38,272 nucleotides of DNA from Bacteroidales bacterium (GTDB lineage Bacteria > Bacteroidota > Bacteroidia > Bacteroidales > F082), in the NCBI GenBank assembly GCA_017427985.1, contig JAFRRS010000019.1, positions 1 to 38,272 of the forward strand, read 5' to 3'. Shown piece after piece: positions 1 through 8,151 of this stretch. The notes below the pieces were generated by a model. The model was not told the origin of the DNA and did no database searches. It saw nothing but the letters and a program-made list of their open reading frames with translations. Numbering within the stretch: the first letter of the stretch is position 1; every line of letters starts with the position of its first letter. A program made the position numbers and the translations under genes.

Positions 1-33
1 GAGGTTAAGACAAGAGAGCCTTGAGAGAGACAC

Positions 34-142
<109 letters not shown>

Positions 143-149
143 ACCCTTA

Positions 150-183
150 GTAGAGACGTTTCCTGAAACGTCTCTATTTTTTT
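150..183 (+). terminator. Intrinsic terminator of the rRNA operon, built from a dispersed palindrome
   Basis: A near-perfect hairpin (GTAGAGACGTTTC, CT, GAAACGTCTCTA) is followed by seven T. It sits 8 bases after the 5S RNA and fits an intrinsic terminator. The same palindrome recurs at 12287-12314 without a T-tract, and relatives lie at 5843-5870 and 25742-25785, so this terminator is one member of a dispersed repeat family. Confidence 0.8.
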
Positions 184-246
184 GTTTCCAGACATAATTT
201 ACAGGATTATTAATCTTTTCTCTGTAATCCTTATTCTAATTTTTCA

Positions 247-254
247 TATTTTTG
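247..254 (+). promoter_or_regulatory. -7 promoter box of the porin gene
   Basis: TATTTTTG matches the Bacteroidota -7 consensus TAnnTTTG. Only four bases (CAGA) separate it from the GTG start at 259, so the mRNA may begin at or next to the start codon. A good -33 TTTG was not found; TCTG at 221-224 is the closest. Confidence 0.5.
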
Positions 255-258
255 CAGA

Positions 259-2142
259 GTGAAAATTTTAAGGGTCATATTATTAATATTAGGTGTAATA
301 GGCGGCTGTTTTTCAGCTGGAGCCACTACTCTTTTGCATTCCAATGACTCAATTCAAACGGATTCGACTTTGGTGAGATATTTTTATCAAAGCCTTGAAA
401 AACAACAGCTTGGAGATGTAAAAGTTTGGGACACCACTACCCTTTCAGCTTCGTTTTATGACCCGACAAACCCGCTTTTTGAGTATTATCAGGAATTGAG
501 CAATTCTGGACATGCACATAAAAATCTTGAGTTCTCTTTCCCAAATTATGTTGGATTTAACAACAATTTGACATCTTACGACAAATTTATCGTTACAAAA
601 GATAAAATCCTCTACCCTATTGTTTATCAGCCGTTTACTGATATAAGTTACATGATGGGCAGCCAAAAAGAGCAACATTTGAATGTGCTTTTCTGCAGAG
701 AGTTTTTACCAAGATTTTATGTCACATTTAATTTTAACATCGACTACGCGCCTTCAGTTTACCAAAGAAGCTATGCGCAAAACCTATATTTTATTGGGAA
801 TTTCCGCTGGAACACAAAAAATGAACGTTATGGTTTAAACGGTTATTATTTCACCAATAAAATCGATGTTTATGAAAACGGCGGAATCACTTACGACTCA
901 ATTTTCGTTGATTTGATTGAAACTGACAAGGCTGTCATCCCTGTGAATCTTTCCGGCGCAAGCAATCTGATTAAGGTTTCAGGATTCGGACTTAACCAAT
1001 ATTTTATTTTAGGAATGCCTGGAAGAATCAACTATTCGTTTGATTATCAAAGGAATAGATACCTTTATAAAGACTCCGACCCTACTTCGGCGTTTTATTC
1101 TGAATTTGACCAGGTTTTGAATCCTGACGAAACTTTTGACAGTCTGACTTTTTACACTATTAAAAATGGAATCAATTGGAGCTCATTGAGTTATGGAAAA
1201 TATAACAACGACATTCCATTTTACTTGATTTTTGGAGTTGAACATAATTATTCACACCACAATGGGTATAAGGAGATTATTACTGGAGAGCAGTTTGGCG
1301 ATGTTGATTATCAAAACATTAGGGCTAAAGCCGGAATTATTATAAATCTGTTCAAATCGACAAGAATTACTGGCAAGGGTGAGCTGATTTTTAGTGATTA
1401 CCATGCGGGAGATTTCATTTTGGACGGACAGTGGAAGCAGTTTTTGGGCACTTACAAGAAAAATTTCGGAGCTTTGGTGTTTGATGTGAACCTTTCAAGA
1501 CAATCGGCGAACTGGTTTGATGAGACATACTACTCCAACAACTTCAGATGGAGCAATGATTTCAGTCCTGCCACATATTTAAGGCTGAAAGGCGCTTATG
1601 AAACCCGTTGGTTATCAATTGGTTTAAAACAGACAACCATAGACCATTACATTTATTTCGGGGAAAATGCGAAGCCTGTACAATATTCCGGAACGCTGAA
1701 CATAACATCAGCTTTTGCAAAATTTGACATTAAACTGAAGCATTTTGAAATTGGCGGCATTGCATCGATGCAAGTAGCTGATAATGAAGATGTTGTACAT
1801 TTGCCGTTATTCTATGGAAAACTGAAATTAGGTTGGAACATCAATCTTGTTAAAGGTGTCTCGATGATGCAGCCTTCCGTCATAATCAATTATTTCACAG
1901 AATATTACGCTGATGCCTATATGCCAGCGCTGAGGACTTATTACCTGCAAAAAGACGTGAAAATCGGCAACTATCCATTCTTGGATTTTTATATCACATT
2001 CAAAATCAAACGGGCGAACGTTTTTGTGGGATACACAAATATTTACACTTTAGCGCAAGACAACAGATATTTCACGACACCGCACTACCCGATGAGGGAT
2101 TCGAAGTTCGTTTTTGGTGTTAAGTGGCGCTTGTACAAGTAG
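259..2142 (+). CDS. Putative outer-membrane porin (Porin_10-like)
   Basis: A 627-residue protein with an N-terminal signal peptide (hydrophobic MKILRVILLILGVIGG, then polar mature sequence). The rest is rich in alternating aromatic/polar strands (for example NFNIDYAPSVYQRSYAQNLY). It ends in a strand closing with FGVKWRLYK, as outer-membrane beta-barrels do. The pattern resembles the Bacteroidota 'putative porin' family (Porin_10), thought to form large barrels; substrate unknown. The start is GTG, because the next in-frame Met lies more than 130 residues in and the GTG precedes the signal peptide directly. It follows the rRNA operon, and its stop codon abuts that of the convergent gene at 2143 with no spacer. 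The family call is from sequence style and is fairly secure; the transport role is inferred. Confidence 0.82.
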   Translation: MKILRVILLILGVIGGCFSAGATTLLHSNDSIQTDSTLVRYFYQSLEKQQLGDVKVWDTTTLSASFYDPTNPLFEYYQELSNSGHAHKNLEFSFPNYVGFNNNLTSYDKFIVTKDKILYPIVYQPFTDISYMMGSQKEQHLNVLFCREFLPRFYVTFNFNIDYAPSVYQRSYAQNLYFIGNFRWNTKNERYGLNGYYFTNKIDVYENGGITYDSIFVDLIETDKAVIPVNLSGASNLIKVSGFGLNQYFILGMPGRINYSFDYQRNRYLYKDSDPTSAFYSEFDQVLNPDETFDSLTFYTIKNGINWSSLSYGKYNNDIPFYLIFGVEHNYSHHNGYKEIITGEQFGDVDYQNIRAKAGIIINLFKSTRITGKGELIFSDYHAGDFILDGQWKQFLGTYKKNFGALVFDVNLSRQSANWFDETYYSNNFRWSNDFSPATYLRLKGAYETRWLSIGLKQTTIDHYIYFGENAKPVQYSGTLNITSAFAKFDIKLKHFEIGGIASMQVADNEDVVHLPLFYGKLKLGWNINLVKGVSMMQPSVIINYFTEYYADAYMPALRTYYLQKDVKIGNYPFLDFYITFKIKRANVFVGYTNIYTLAQDNRYFTTPHYPMRDSKFVFGVKWRLYK

Positions 2143-2904
2143 TTACACCATTCCTCGCTGCTTCTTGATTTTATCGTAAGCATCGTTGATTTCCTGGAAT
2201 TTCTTCTCCGCGGCTTTACGCACATCTTCGCCAAGATATGCCACTTTATCAGGATGGTTTTTCTTCGCCATTTCACGGTAGGCTTTCTTAACCTCGTCAT
2301 CTGTTGCAGAAGGATCAATGCCGAGAATTGTGTAAGCATCGTCAACCTGTTTGACAAACATAGCCTTAATTGATTCAAAATCAGAGGTATTGATGCCCAT
2401 GTAACGCGAAATCGTTTCAATCACATCTGTTTCCGACTCATGAACCTGACCATCGGCGGAAGCGATACCAAACAGATAATGAATCAGTTGCAGACGCGAA
2501 GAATAATTCATGAAGCGACCGATCTGCTGGCTGACTTCTGCAATATTTATCTCTTGTTTCAGAATTTCACGCAAAGTGAGGATGTATTTCTCCGCCTGTT
2601 CCTGCCCGAAATTTGAGAGGAAGAAATTCTTCACATAGTCGAGTTCAGATTTTTTGACGATGCCGTCGGCTTTCATGACTGCTGCTGAAAGCACGAGCAG
2701 ACTTGAGGAGAAATCCTTTTGCCGAGGTGTATCGCCAAGAAATTCAGTGTCTTTTCGAGTATAACCGCCGCCCAGATACGAGCCGAGAGCCGCGCCGAGG
2801 ATTGCACCAATAGGTCCAAGTGCATAAAAACCGACTATTAAACCCAGAAGACTCGGCATACATCCCGAGCGTCTATTCGATTGATTATCAGTATTATTAT
2901 TCAT
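2143..2904 (-). CDS. TerB/DnaJ-domain membrane-associated co-chaperone-like protein (DjlA-like)
   Basis: A 253-residue protein. After a short polar N-terminus comes a glycine-rich hydrophobic segment (about residues 15-45, PSLLGLIVGFYALGPIGAIL), which may insert in the membrane. Next is a TerB-like helical domain (about 65-180, including VMKADGIVKKSELDYV and ASADGQVHESE acidic loops). The C-terminal J domain (about 190-250) keeps the HPD motif (KKNHPDK) needed to stimulate DnaK. This order is that of DjlA-type proteins. I start at the ATG at 2904 (MNNNTDNQ) rather than further upstream, because the extra 27 residues are AT-rich intergenic DNA containing a -7 box (TACTTTTG, bases 2942-2949). 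Convergent with the porin gene. Confidence 0.82.
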   Translation of the reverse strand: MNNNTDNQSNRRSGCMPSLLGLIVGFYALGPIGAILGAALGSYLGGGYTRKDTEFLGDTPRQKDFSSSLLVLSAAVMKADGIVKKSELDYVKNFFLSNFGQEQAEKYILTLREILKQEINIAEVSQQIGRFMNYSSRLQLIHYLFGIASADGQVHESETDVIETISRYMGINTSDFESIKAMFVKQVDDAYTILGIDPSATDDEVKKAYREMAKKNHPDKVAYLGEDVRKAAEKKFQEINDAYDKIKKQRGMV

Positions 2905-2993
2905 AATAAATTTTAATAATTTCTTTCTTGTAATTTTTTTACAAAAGTACAAAAAAATGTTAAAAAATTTTATGAAATTTAACAATTATTTAC

Positions 2994-3001
2994 TAATTTT
3001 G
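2994..3001 (+). promoter_or_regulatory. -7 promoter box of ppdK
   Basis: TAATTTTG matches TAnnTTTG and would give an AT-rich leader of about 75 bases before the ppdK start at 3080. The -33 region is only T-rich, with no clean TTTG. Confidence 0.5.
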
Positions 3002-3079
3002 CGGTTTTCAAAAAAATAGGTAGCAGATTTTGTTAAAAAATTGAAAATCATATAGTAGAACAACAAATAATTTAAAAAA

Positions 3080-5803
3080 ATGGGAAAAACCAAGTACGTT
3101 TATCTTTTCGGCAACCGTACAGCCGAGGGTAACTCAACAATGAAGAATTTGTTGGGCGGCAAGGGTGCTAACTTAGCAGAGATGTGTCTGTTAGGATTAC
3201 CGGTTCCAGCAGGTTTGACAATCACAACTGAATGCTGCACAGCATATTACGCAAACAACTGCCAGCTTCCAGCGGGTTTGATGGATGAAGTCCACGCAGG
3301 AATCAAGAACATGGAGAACATCATGGGCATGAAATACGGCGACGCAGAGAATCCTCTGTTAGTGTCATGCCGTTCGGGCGCGCGCCAGTCGATGCCAGGT
3401 ATGATGGACACCGTTTTGAACATCGGTCTCTGCTCAAAGACAATCCCTGGTTTGATTAAGAAAACCAACAACCCACGCTTCGTTTACGACTCATACCGTC
3501 GTCTTATCATGATGTACGCCGACGTCGTTATGGAGAAGGCTGAGGACAAGGAACCTGCAGAAGGCAAAGGCATCCGCAAGATTTTGGATGACATGCTCGA
3601 TGAATTCAAGGCAAAGAAAGGTTATAAATCAGATACAGAAATCACAGCAGACGAACTCAAGGCTTTGGCAGAAGAATTCAAAGCTACCATCAAGAGAGTT
3701 CTCGGCACAGAATTCCCGGATGACGCAGAACTTCAGCTTGAAGGCGGTATCAGAGCCGTGTTCAAGAGCTGGAACGGCAAGAAAGCTGTGTCATACAGAA
3801 GAATAGAAGGTATTCCTGAGGATTGGGGAACAGCAGTCAACGTGCAGACGATGGTGTTCGGAAACATGGGAGAAAACTCAGCAACAGGCGTAGCTTTCAC
3901 ACGTGACCCTGCTACAGGTGACAACAAGTTCTACGGCGAGTGGCTGATCAACGCACAGGGCGAAGACGTCGTGGCCGGTATCCGCACCCCTAACCCATTG
4001 AACAACGACACAAAGAACGAGAAAAACAAGAACATGCCTTCAATGGAAGAGCTTATGCCTCAGACTTACAAAGAGTTGTGCGACGTTCGCGCCACTTTGG
4101 AAGACTTCTACAAAGACATGCTCGATATCGAGTTCACAATCCAGGACGGTAAGTTATACATGTTGCAGTGCCGCGTCGGCAAGCGTACAGGCGTTGCAGC
4201 AGTCAACATGGCTCTCGACATGCTTCACGAAGGCAGAATCGACGAGGCCACAGCAGTGATGAGACTTGGTGTCAACCAGATTGACGAGCTCCTCCACCCT
4301 ATCCTCGACATGAAAGACGAGAAGAACAAGAGCGTTTTGGCTCACGGTCTTCCAGCAGGTCCTGGCGGTGCGGTCGGTAGAATCGCATTGAGCAGCGAGA
4401 AAGCAATGGCATTCCGCAAGAACAAGGAAGCCAACATCCTTGTCCGTGAAGAGACAAACCCAGAGGACGTTGAAGGTATGCGTGCTGCTGACGGTATCCT
4501 CACACAGCGTGGCGGTATGACCTCACACGCAGCTTTGGTTGCACGTGGCTGGGGTAAATGCTGCATCGTAGGTTGCGAGGCTGTTCATATCAACGAGAAA
4601 GAAGGCACTGTGAAAATCGGTGACAAGACATACAAAGAAGGCGACATGATTTCATTGAACGGAACAAAGGGTTATGTGTACGACGGCACTGTGAAGACCA
4701 TCGACGCCACTGAAAATCCGCGTTTCCAGGAGTTCATGCGCTTGGTTGACAAATATCGTAAGATGGGTGTCCGCACCAACGCCGACAACCCAGACGACGC
4801 ACAGAAAGCTGTGAGCTTCGGTGCTGAAGGTATCGGCTTGTTCCGTATCGAGCACATGTTCTACGGCAAGAACAGCGAGAAACCTCTTGCAAAACTCCGT
4901 AACATGATTCTCGCCAACTCGACAGAAGAACGCGTTGTGGCATTGGCAGAACTCGAGCCTTACATCCGCGAATCGGCAAAGGCAACTTTGAAGGTTTTGG
5001 ACGGCAAACCGGTGACATTCCGTTTGATGGACCCACCACTCCACGAGTTCGTTCCTCATACACTTGAGAAGCAGCAGGAGCTCGCTAAAGAACGTGGCAT
5101 GGATCTTAAGGAACTCCAGAAACGTATCGAGGCATTGCACGAGGTCAACCCGATGATGGGTCTCCGTGGCGTTCGTCTCGGCATCGTTTATCCAGAGATT
5201 TCAGAGACACAGTTCCGCGCTTTGTTCGAGGCAACAGCACAGTTGATGAAAGAAGGCAACCATCCACATCTCGAGATAATGGTTCCTTTGACAATCAACG
5301 TGAAAGAGCTTGAAAACCAAAAAGTTATTGCAGAACGCGTCAAGGCTGAAGTTGAGAAACAATACGGTCTGACAATTGAATACATGTACGGCACAATGAT
5401 TGAGATCCCACGCGCAACTTTGGTTGCCGACAAGATTGCCGGTGTCGCACAGTTCTTCTCATTCGGTACCAACGACTTGACACAGATGACATTCGGTTTC
5501 TCACGCGACGATGTCAACGCTATCGTTCACAGCTACATCGACCAGAAGATCATCCCTGCCGACCCATTCAACACTTTGGATCAGGAAGGTGTTGGCCAAC
5601 TGGTGAAGCTCGGTGTTGAACGCGGACGTTCGACCAGAAACAACCTGAAGTGCGGTGTTTGCGGCGAGCACGGTGGTGACCCGGCATCAGTGGAATTCTT
5701 CTACAGCTGCGGTTTGAACTACGTTTCATGCTCACCATTCCGCGTGCCGGTTGCAAGATTAGCTGCAGCACAGGCTGCGATTAAGGCTGAGAGAGCAAAA
5801 TAA
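3080..5803 (+). CDS. ppdK: Pyruvate, phosphate dikinase
   Basis: A 907-residue protein, the usual PPDK length. It interconverts pyruvate, ATP and phosphate with PEP, AMP and pyrophosphate in the cytosol (EC 2.7.9.1). The N-terminal third is the ATP-grasp nucleotide-binding part (GGKGANLAEM near residue 27, CRSGARQSMPGMMDTVLN near 100). The swivelling phosphohistidine domain has GGMTSHAALVARGWGK with the catalytic His at about residue 483. The C-terminal TIM barrel binds pyruvate and has the conserved CGVCGEHGGDP with the catalytic Cys at about residue 861. No damage is seen. Codon use is GC-richer than in the accessory genes, as for a highly expressed gene. With pckA nearby it serves the PEP node, typical of succinate-forming Bacteroidales (pathway inferred). 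Confidence 0.97.
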   Translation: MGKTKYVYLFGNRTAEGNSTMKNLLGGKGANLAEMCLLGLPVPAGLTITTECCTAYYANNCQLPAGLMDEVHAGIKNMENIMGMKYGDAENPLLVSCRSGARQSMPGMMDTVLNIGLCSKTIPGLIKKTNNPRFVYDSYRRLIMMYADVVMEKAEDKEPAEGKGIRKILDDMLDEFKAKKGYKSDTEITADELKALAEEFKATIKRVLGTEFPDDAELQLEGGIRAVFKSWNGKKAVSYRRIEGIPEDWGTAVNVQTMVFGNMGENSATGVAFTRDPATGDNKFYGEWLINAQGEDVVAGIRTPNPLNNDTKNEKNKNMPSMEELMPQTYKELCDVRATLEDFYKDMLDIEFTIQDGKLYMLQCRVGKRTGVAAVNMALDMLHEGRIDEATAVMRLGVNQIDELLHPILDMKDEKNKSVLAHGLPAGPGGAVGRIALSSEKAMAFRKNKEANILVREETNPEDVEGMRAADGILTQRGGMTSHAALVARGWGKCCIVGCEAVHINEKEGTVKIGDKTYKEGDMISLNGTKGYVYDGTVKTIDATENPRFQEFMRLVDKYRKMGVRTNADNPDDAQKAVSFGAEGIGLFRIEHMFYGKNSEKPLAKLRNMILANSTEERVVALAELEPYIRESAKATLKVLDGKPVTFRLMDPPLHEFVPHTLEKQQELAKERGMDLKELQKRIEALHEVNPMMGLRGVRLGIVYPEISETQFRALFEATAQLMKEGNHPHLEIMVPLTINVKELENQKVIAERVKAEVEKQYGLTIEYMYGTMIEIPRATLVADKIAGVAQFFSFGTNDLTQMTFGFSRDDVNAIVHSYIDQKIIPADPFNTLDQEGVGQLVKLGVERGRSTRNNLKCGVCGEHGGDPASVEFFYSCGLNYVSCSPFRVPVARLAAAQAAIKAERAK

Positions 5804-5804
5804 G

Positions 5805-5832
5805 ATTCCTCACAGCATACGCTGTTCGGAAT
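5805..5832. repeat. Imperfect palindrome ATTCC...GGAAT after ppdK
   Basis: ATTCC and GGAAT pair outside, ACAGC and GCTGT pair inside, with a TC/TC mismatch between and an ATAC loop. It starts one base after the ppdK stop codon and has no T-tract. It may stabilise the ppdK transcript end or be an intergenic repeat. Confidence 0.5.
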
Positions 5833-5842
5833 GACAAATGAT

Positions 5843-5870
5843 GTAGAGACGCACGGCTGTGCGTCTCTAC
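5843..5870. repeat. GTAGAGACG palindrome, copy 2
   Basis: A perfect 12-bp inverted repeat, GTAGAGACGCAC and GTGCGTCTCTAC, around a GGCT loop. It has the same outer arm as the hairpins at 150 and 12287 but a different inner arm (GCAC/GTGC instead of TTTC/GAAA). No T-tract follows. Confidence 0.75.
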
Positions 5871-5947
5871 ATTGTTATCGCAGGAAACGACAAACAACGA
5901 TAGGATTATTGTGATTATTAAGGCCGTTTTTTTCATAATGAAATCAA

Positions 5948-6268
5948 TTATTTTTTCGTTTTCGGTTTCTGAATTGCCAATTCCTTGCAGGTTGTTTTAA
6001 CCAGTTCCGACATGTAATCGCGGTCGTCGACATCTTCAATGAAGAAATAATCTTTCGCTCCGTCGTATGGTGGGCGCATATCGACAATGCGGAGCATTGT
6101 CCTGCCGGCTTCTGTCGGTTTCAGATAGAAACAGTTGTCGCAAATGAGGCCGAAGATGATGCCATCGCAATAGATGCCATAGTCGCCAAACATCTTTTTG
6201 ACCATGATTTCGCCAGCCCCTCCGCACTGGTCAGCGATATATTGTACAAAATCAGGATTGCTTGCCAT
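5948..6268 (-). CDS. TfoX N-terminal-domain family protein
   Basis: A 106-residue protein matching the TfoX/Sxy N-terminal domain: VKKMFGDYGIYCDGIIFGLI followed by FYLKPTEAGR and, near the C-terminus, YFFIEDVDDRDYMSELVKTT. In gamma-proteobacteria TfoX regulates competence. Stand-alone N-domain proteins such as this one are common in Bacteroidota and their role is not established. I start at ATG 6268 (MASNPDF); the longer reading into 6322 runs through a good -7 box (TATCTTTG, bases 6283-6290), so its extra residues are probably untranslated. It is a single gene, convergent with ppdK. Confidence 0.8.
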   Translation of the reverse strand: MASNPDFVQYIADQCGGAGEIMVKKMFGDYGIYCDGIIFGLICDNCFYLKPTEAGRTMLRIVDMRPPYDGAKDYFFIEDVDDRDYMSELVKTTCKELAIQKPKTKK

Positions 6269-6347
6269 GATGAATTTTTTTGCAAAGATAGGAAAACATC
6301 GCCTTGGTGAGAAATCACACAAAATCTTATTTAAAATCTCAAAAAGT

Positions 6348-6378
6348 TTTGTTTTCTTCGAAAAATAGATTATCTTTG
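6348..6378 (+). promoter_or_regulatory. Strong Bacteroidota-type promoter (-33 TTTG, -7 TATCTTTG)
   Basis: TTTG at 6348-6351 and TATCTTTG at 6371-6378 are separated by 19 bases, the consensus arrangement. Transcription would start near 6383, well before the folded RNA at 6467 and 275 bases before the next start codon. It therefore most likely drives a non-coding RNA or a long structured leader. Confidence 0.7.
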
Positions 6379-6466
6379 CAGCGTTAAATCATAAAAATTA
6401 TAAAAAGAAACAGATAAAAATAATAAGATTTAAAGACATATAAAAAGGCGTTTTCGCTTTTCTTTG

Positions 6467-6579
6467 CTAGTGGAAATCTGGTAAATTTCATAATTGCAGC
6501 ACAAGAGAGGAGAAACGCTTGCGGGTTTGTACCGTGAGCTTTCTTGTTTGCTGTATGGGTTTACCAGAGCCTCCACTAG
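6467..6579 (+). ncRNA. Highly structured RNA, candidate 6S-like (6S-Flavo type) RNA
   Basis: A 113-base hairpin with these helices: P1 CTAGTGGA/TCCACTAG (6467-6474 with 6572-6579); P2 TCTGGTAAA/TTTACCAGA (6477-6485 with 6560-6568); an open 11 x 6 internal loop; P3 CAGCA/TGCTG and CAAGA/TCTTG with a 2-base bulge; P4 GCTTGCGG/CCGTGAGC (6517-6524 with 6532-6539). A consensus promoter lies upstream at 6348 and a T-run follows at 6596-6602, so the full transcript may be about 6383-6602. The long rod with a central bubble is the shape of 6S RNA, which sequesters RNA polymerase. The bubble's 5' strand (CATAATTGCAG) resembles a Bacteroidota -7 box (TAnnTTTGC). The structure is seen; the 6S identity is inference. 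It lacks the SRP RNA apical GGAAG-type loop. The 6269-6657 interval holds nothing else recognisable. Confidence 0.6.
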
Positions 6580-6657
6580 AACAAAAGGTTCGCGGTTTTT
6601 TTATTGTCAAAATTTAAGGAATGTTAATAAAAATTATAAACTTAAAAAATTAAAATT

Positions 6658-7533
6658 ATGGCACAACAACAAGAATGTAGAGAATGCGCAAGGTATTATA
6701 AAGGCACTTCTGAAATGAGATGTTCTTTCTATGCAGCAAAACCACAGTTTGATGACAAACAATGTTCACATTTTAGCGAGAAAAGACCTTTATATGGTAT
6801 TAATACTCAACCACAAAATGATAATGAAAGCATTTCTGAGAAAAGTTATAGGGGACCATGGTATAAACATGGTAGAAGGAAAACCTTTTTAGAAAAGCAT
6901 AAAGGTCTTGAAATGATTATTGTTATTATTAGTTTTATAATCACAATAGGTATAGTGGTTTTTTTAGGTATGGAGGTGTGTAGACTATTAGGAAAGGACA
7001 ATATGGTAATGTTGTTATTGTTATTACAAACTATTATAGGTTTGGCATTACCTTTTGTTATAGCAATAATATTTTATAGAATGAAGGAATTAACAAAACC
7101 ATTCAAATCTCATTTTTTGTCAAAAATACTAAAGAAAAGTAGCATTATTGACTGTTTGTTCCTATGCCAACTTATAGTTGCAATGATTGAGATAATTATG
7201 ACTGTCCATGTATCGTTTTTTAGCAATTATATATTTTCGAAATGGTACATTTATACATTTTCAACTGAATCGATTCTCCTTATTATAGTTTCTCTAATCA
7301 TTATAGTGGAATTATTCATATTAAGTAATAAATTATTTAAATTAAGAATGTCATCATTAGGAAAATGGTTGATCGCATGTGGAGTTGTTAATTTATTATC
7401 ATTATTCATCACCAATACGATAATTATCACTATTTTCTACTTTGCGTTTATTTTCTTCTATTTCAAAGCTGAAGAGAAAAAATTAAAGAATGCGTTGGGT
7501 AAATTAGAACAAGATGAAATTGTTAGTGAATAA
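6658..7533 (+). CDS. Multi-pass membrane protein with small Cys-rich N-terminus, function unknown
   Basis: A 291-residue protein of no family I recognise. The first 40 residues hold four cysteines in a zinc-ribbon-like order (CRECARYY, then RCSFY, then QCSHF). A polar linker follows to about residue 80. About six hydrophobic segments come next: IIVIISFIITIGIVVFL, MVMLLLLLQTIIGLALPFVI, a stretch around CLFLCQLIVAMIEIIM, SILLIIVSLIIIVELFIL, and two near the C-terminus. The tail is charged. The gene is clearly more AT-rich than ppdK or pckA and sits between a structured RNA and an IS element, so it may be acquired. The start follows an AT-rich leader without a Shine-Dalgarno site. Confidence 0.7.
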   Translation: MAQQQECRECARYYKGTSEMRCSFYAAKPQFDDKQCSHFSEKRPLYGINTQPQNDNESISEKSYRGPWYKHGRRKTFLEKHKGLEMIIVIISFIITIGIVVFLGMEVCRLLGKDNMVMLLLLLQTIIGLALPFVIAIIFYRMKELTKPFKSHFLSKILKKSSIIDCLFLCQLIVAMIEIIMTVHVSFFSNYIFSKWYIYTFSTESILLIIVSLIIIVELFILSNKLFKLRMSSLGKWLIACGVVNLLSLFITNTIIITIFYFAFIFFYFKAEEKKLKNALGKLEQDEIVSE

Positions 7534-7535
7534 TT

Positions 7536-7616
7536 ATGAGAAAGATTGCAACTACATTATTATTAGGTATTGCCTCCGATTCATCAGAAACAAAAGTGGG
7601 GGAATTCGAGAATTAA
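7536..7616 (+). pseudogene. Short open frame, probably the 5' remnant of an exported protein gene
   Basis: A 26-codon frame (MRKIATTLLLGIAS then DSSETKVGEFEN) begins two bases after the preceding stop codon. The start looks like the first half of a signal peptide, but the frame ends before any mature domain. Given the decay to its right, I read it as the broken 5' end of a gene. It could also be a chance frame. Confidence 0.25.
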
Positions 7617-7742
7617 ATACTGACATATGGAATGATTTCATGATTAACAAAAAAACTGACCGAACAATCTAATGAGAATTCCATGGAATTGTATCACATA
7701 ATAAATATGCACTAATCAAGAAATTGTAAACTAAAAATTGTT

Positions 7743-7769
7743 AGCAGCGTGTAAAAGCGCTGCTTTTTT
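7743..7769 (+). terminator. Intrinsic terminator
   Basis: AGCAGCG and CGCTGCT (7743-7749 with 7758-7764) enclose an 8-base loop, followed directly by a T-run. It would end transcripts coming from the membrane-protein gene at 6658. The stretch 7617-7742 shows no gene. Confidence 0.75.
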
Positions 7770-7837
7770 GATTTTTTTAAATAAGAATGTGAGGCAATTG
7801 TTAAAAACTATTTGTCCCCTTCCCTGAAAAACGGACA

Positions 7838-7868
7838 GTTGTAAATTAGACAAAAATGTTTAATTTTG
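7838..7868 (+). promoter_or_regulatory. IS promoter spanning the left inverted repeat
   Basis: GTTG (7838-7841, one mismatch to TTTG), a 19-base spacer and TAATTTTG (7861-7868) make a Bacteroidota-type promoter for OrfA. The -33 box lies inside the left inverted repeat. A strong Shine-Dalgarno (AAGGAGG) stands 5 bases before the OrfA start, unlike most genes here. Confidence 0.6.
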
Positions 7869-7884
7869 CAACGAAGGAGGAACA

Positions 7885-8151
7885 ATGAAAAAGAGCAAAC
7901 ACAGCGAGACGGAGATGGTGAAAGCCGTCAAAGCACTGGAGAGCGGCGCGAACGCGGAAGTGGTGGCGCGAGAATGCGGCATATCAAAGGCCACGTTGTA
8001 CAACTGGAAGTCGAAGTACAGCGGTATGGACGTCAGTCAGGTACGACGTCTGAAAGAGCTGGAGGAAGAGAACCGCAAGCTGAAACAGATGTATGCCGAC
8101 CTAGCCCTTGACAACCGTATTCTGCGTGATGTCATCGAAAAAAAACTCTAG
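7885..8151 (+). CDS. IS3-family transposase OrfA (HTH and leucine zipper)
   Basis: An 88-residue protein. The helix-turn-helix (residues about 8-45, VVARECGISKATLYNWKSKY) binds the IS ends. The following region (about 52-85, LKELEEENRKLKQMYADLAL) is the leucine-zipper coiled coil used for multimerisation. It matches OrfA of the IS407 type. It ends in a run of eight A just before the TAG (slippery A_AAA_AAA at 8139-8145). The family uses such a site for a -1 frameshift that joins OrfA to OrfB as the transposase. OrfA is intact. Confidence 0.9.
   Translation: MKKSKHSETEMVKAVKALESGANAEVVARECGISKATLYNWKSKYSGMDVSQVRRLKELEEENRKLKQMYADLALDNRILRDVIEKKL

Noticed and set aside
2148..2165. ATTCCTCGCTGC near 2150 resembles the half palindrome after ppdK (5805).
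   Set aside because: It encodes the conserved-looking end of the J-domain protein (KKQRGMV), and no second arm is present.
4652..5140. Long antisense frames within ppdK.
   Set aside because: ppdK is certain on the other strand, and biased codon use there produces open antisense frames.
6494..6718. A 74-codon frame across the structured RNA and into the membrane gene.
   Set aside because: It overlaps the RNA helices and the better-supported membrane gene in another frame; its sequence is not protein-like.
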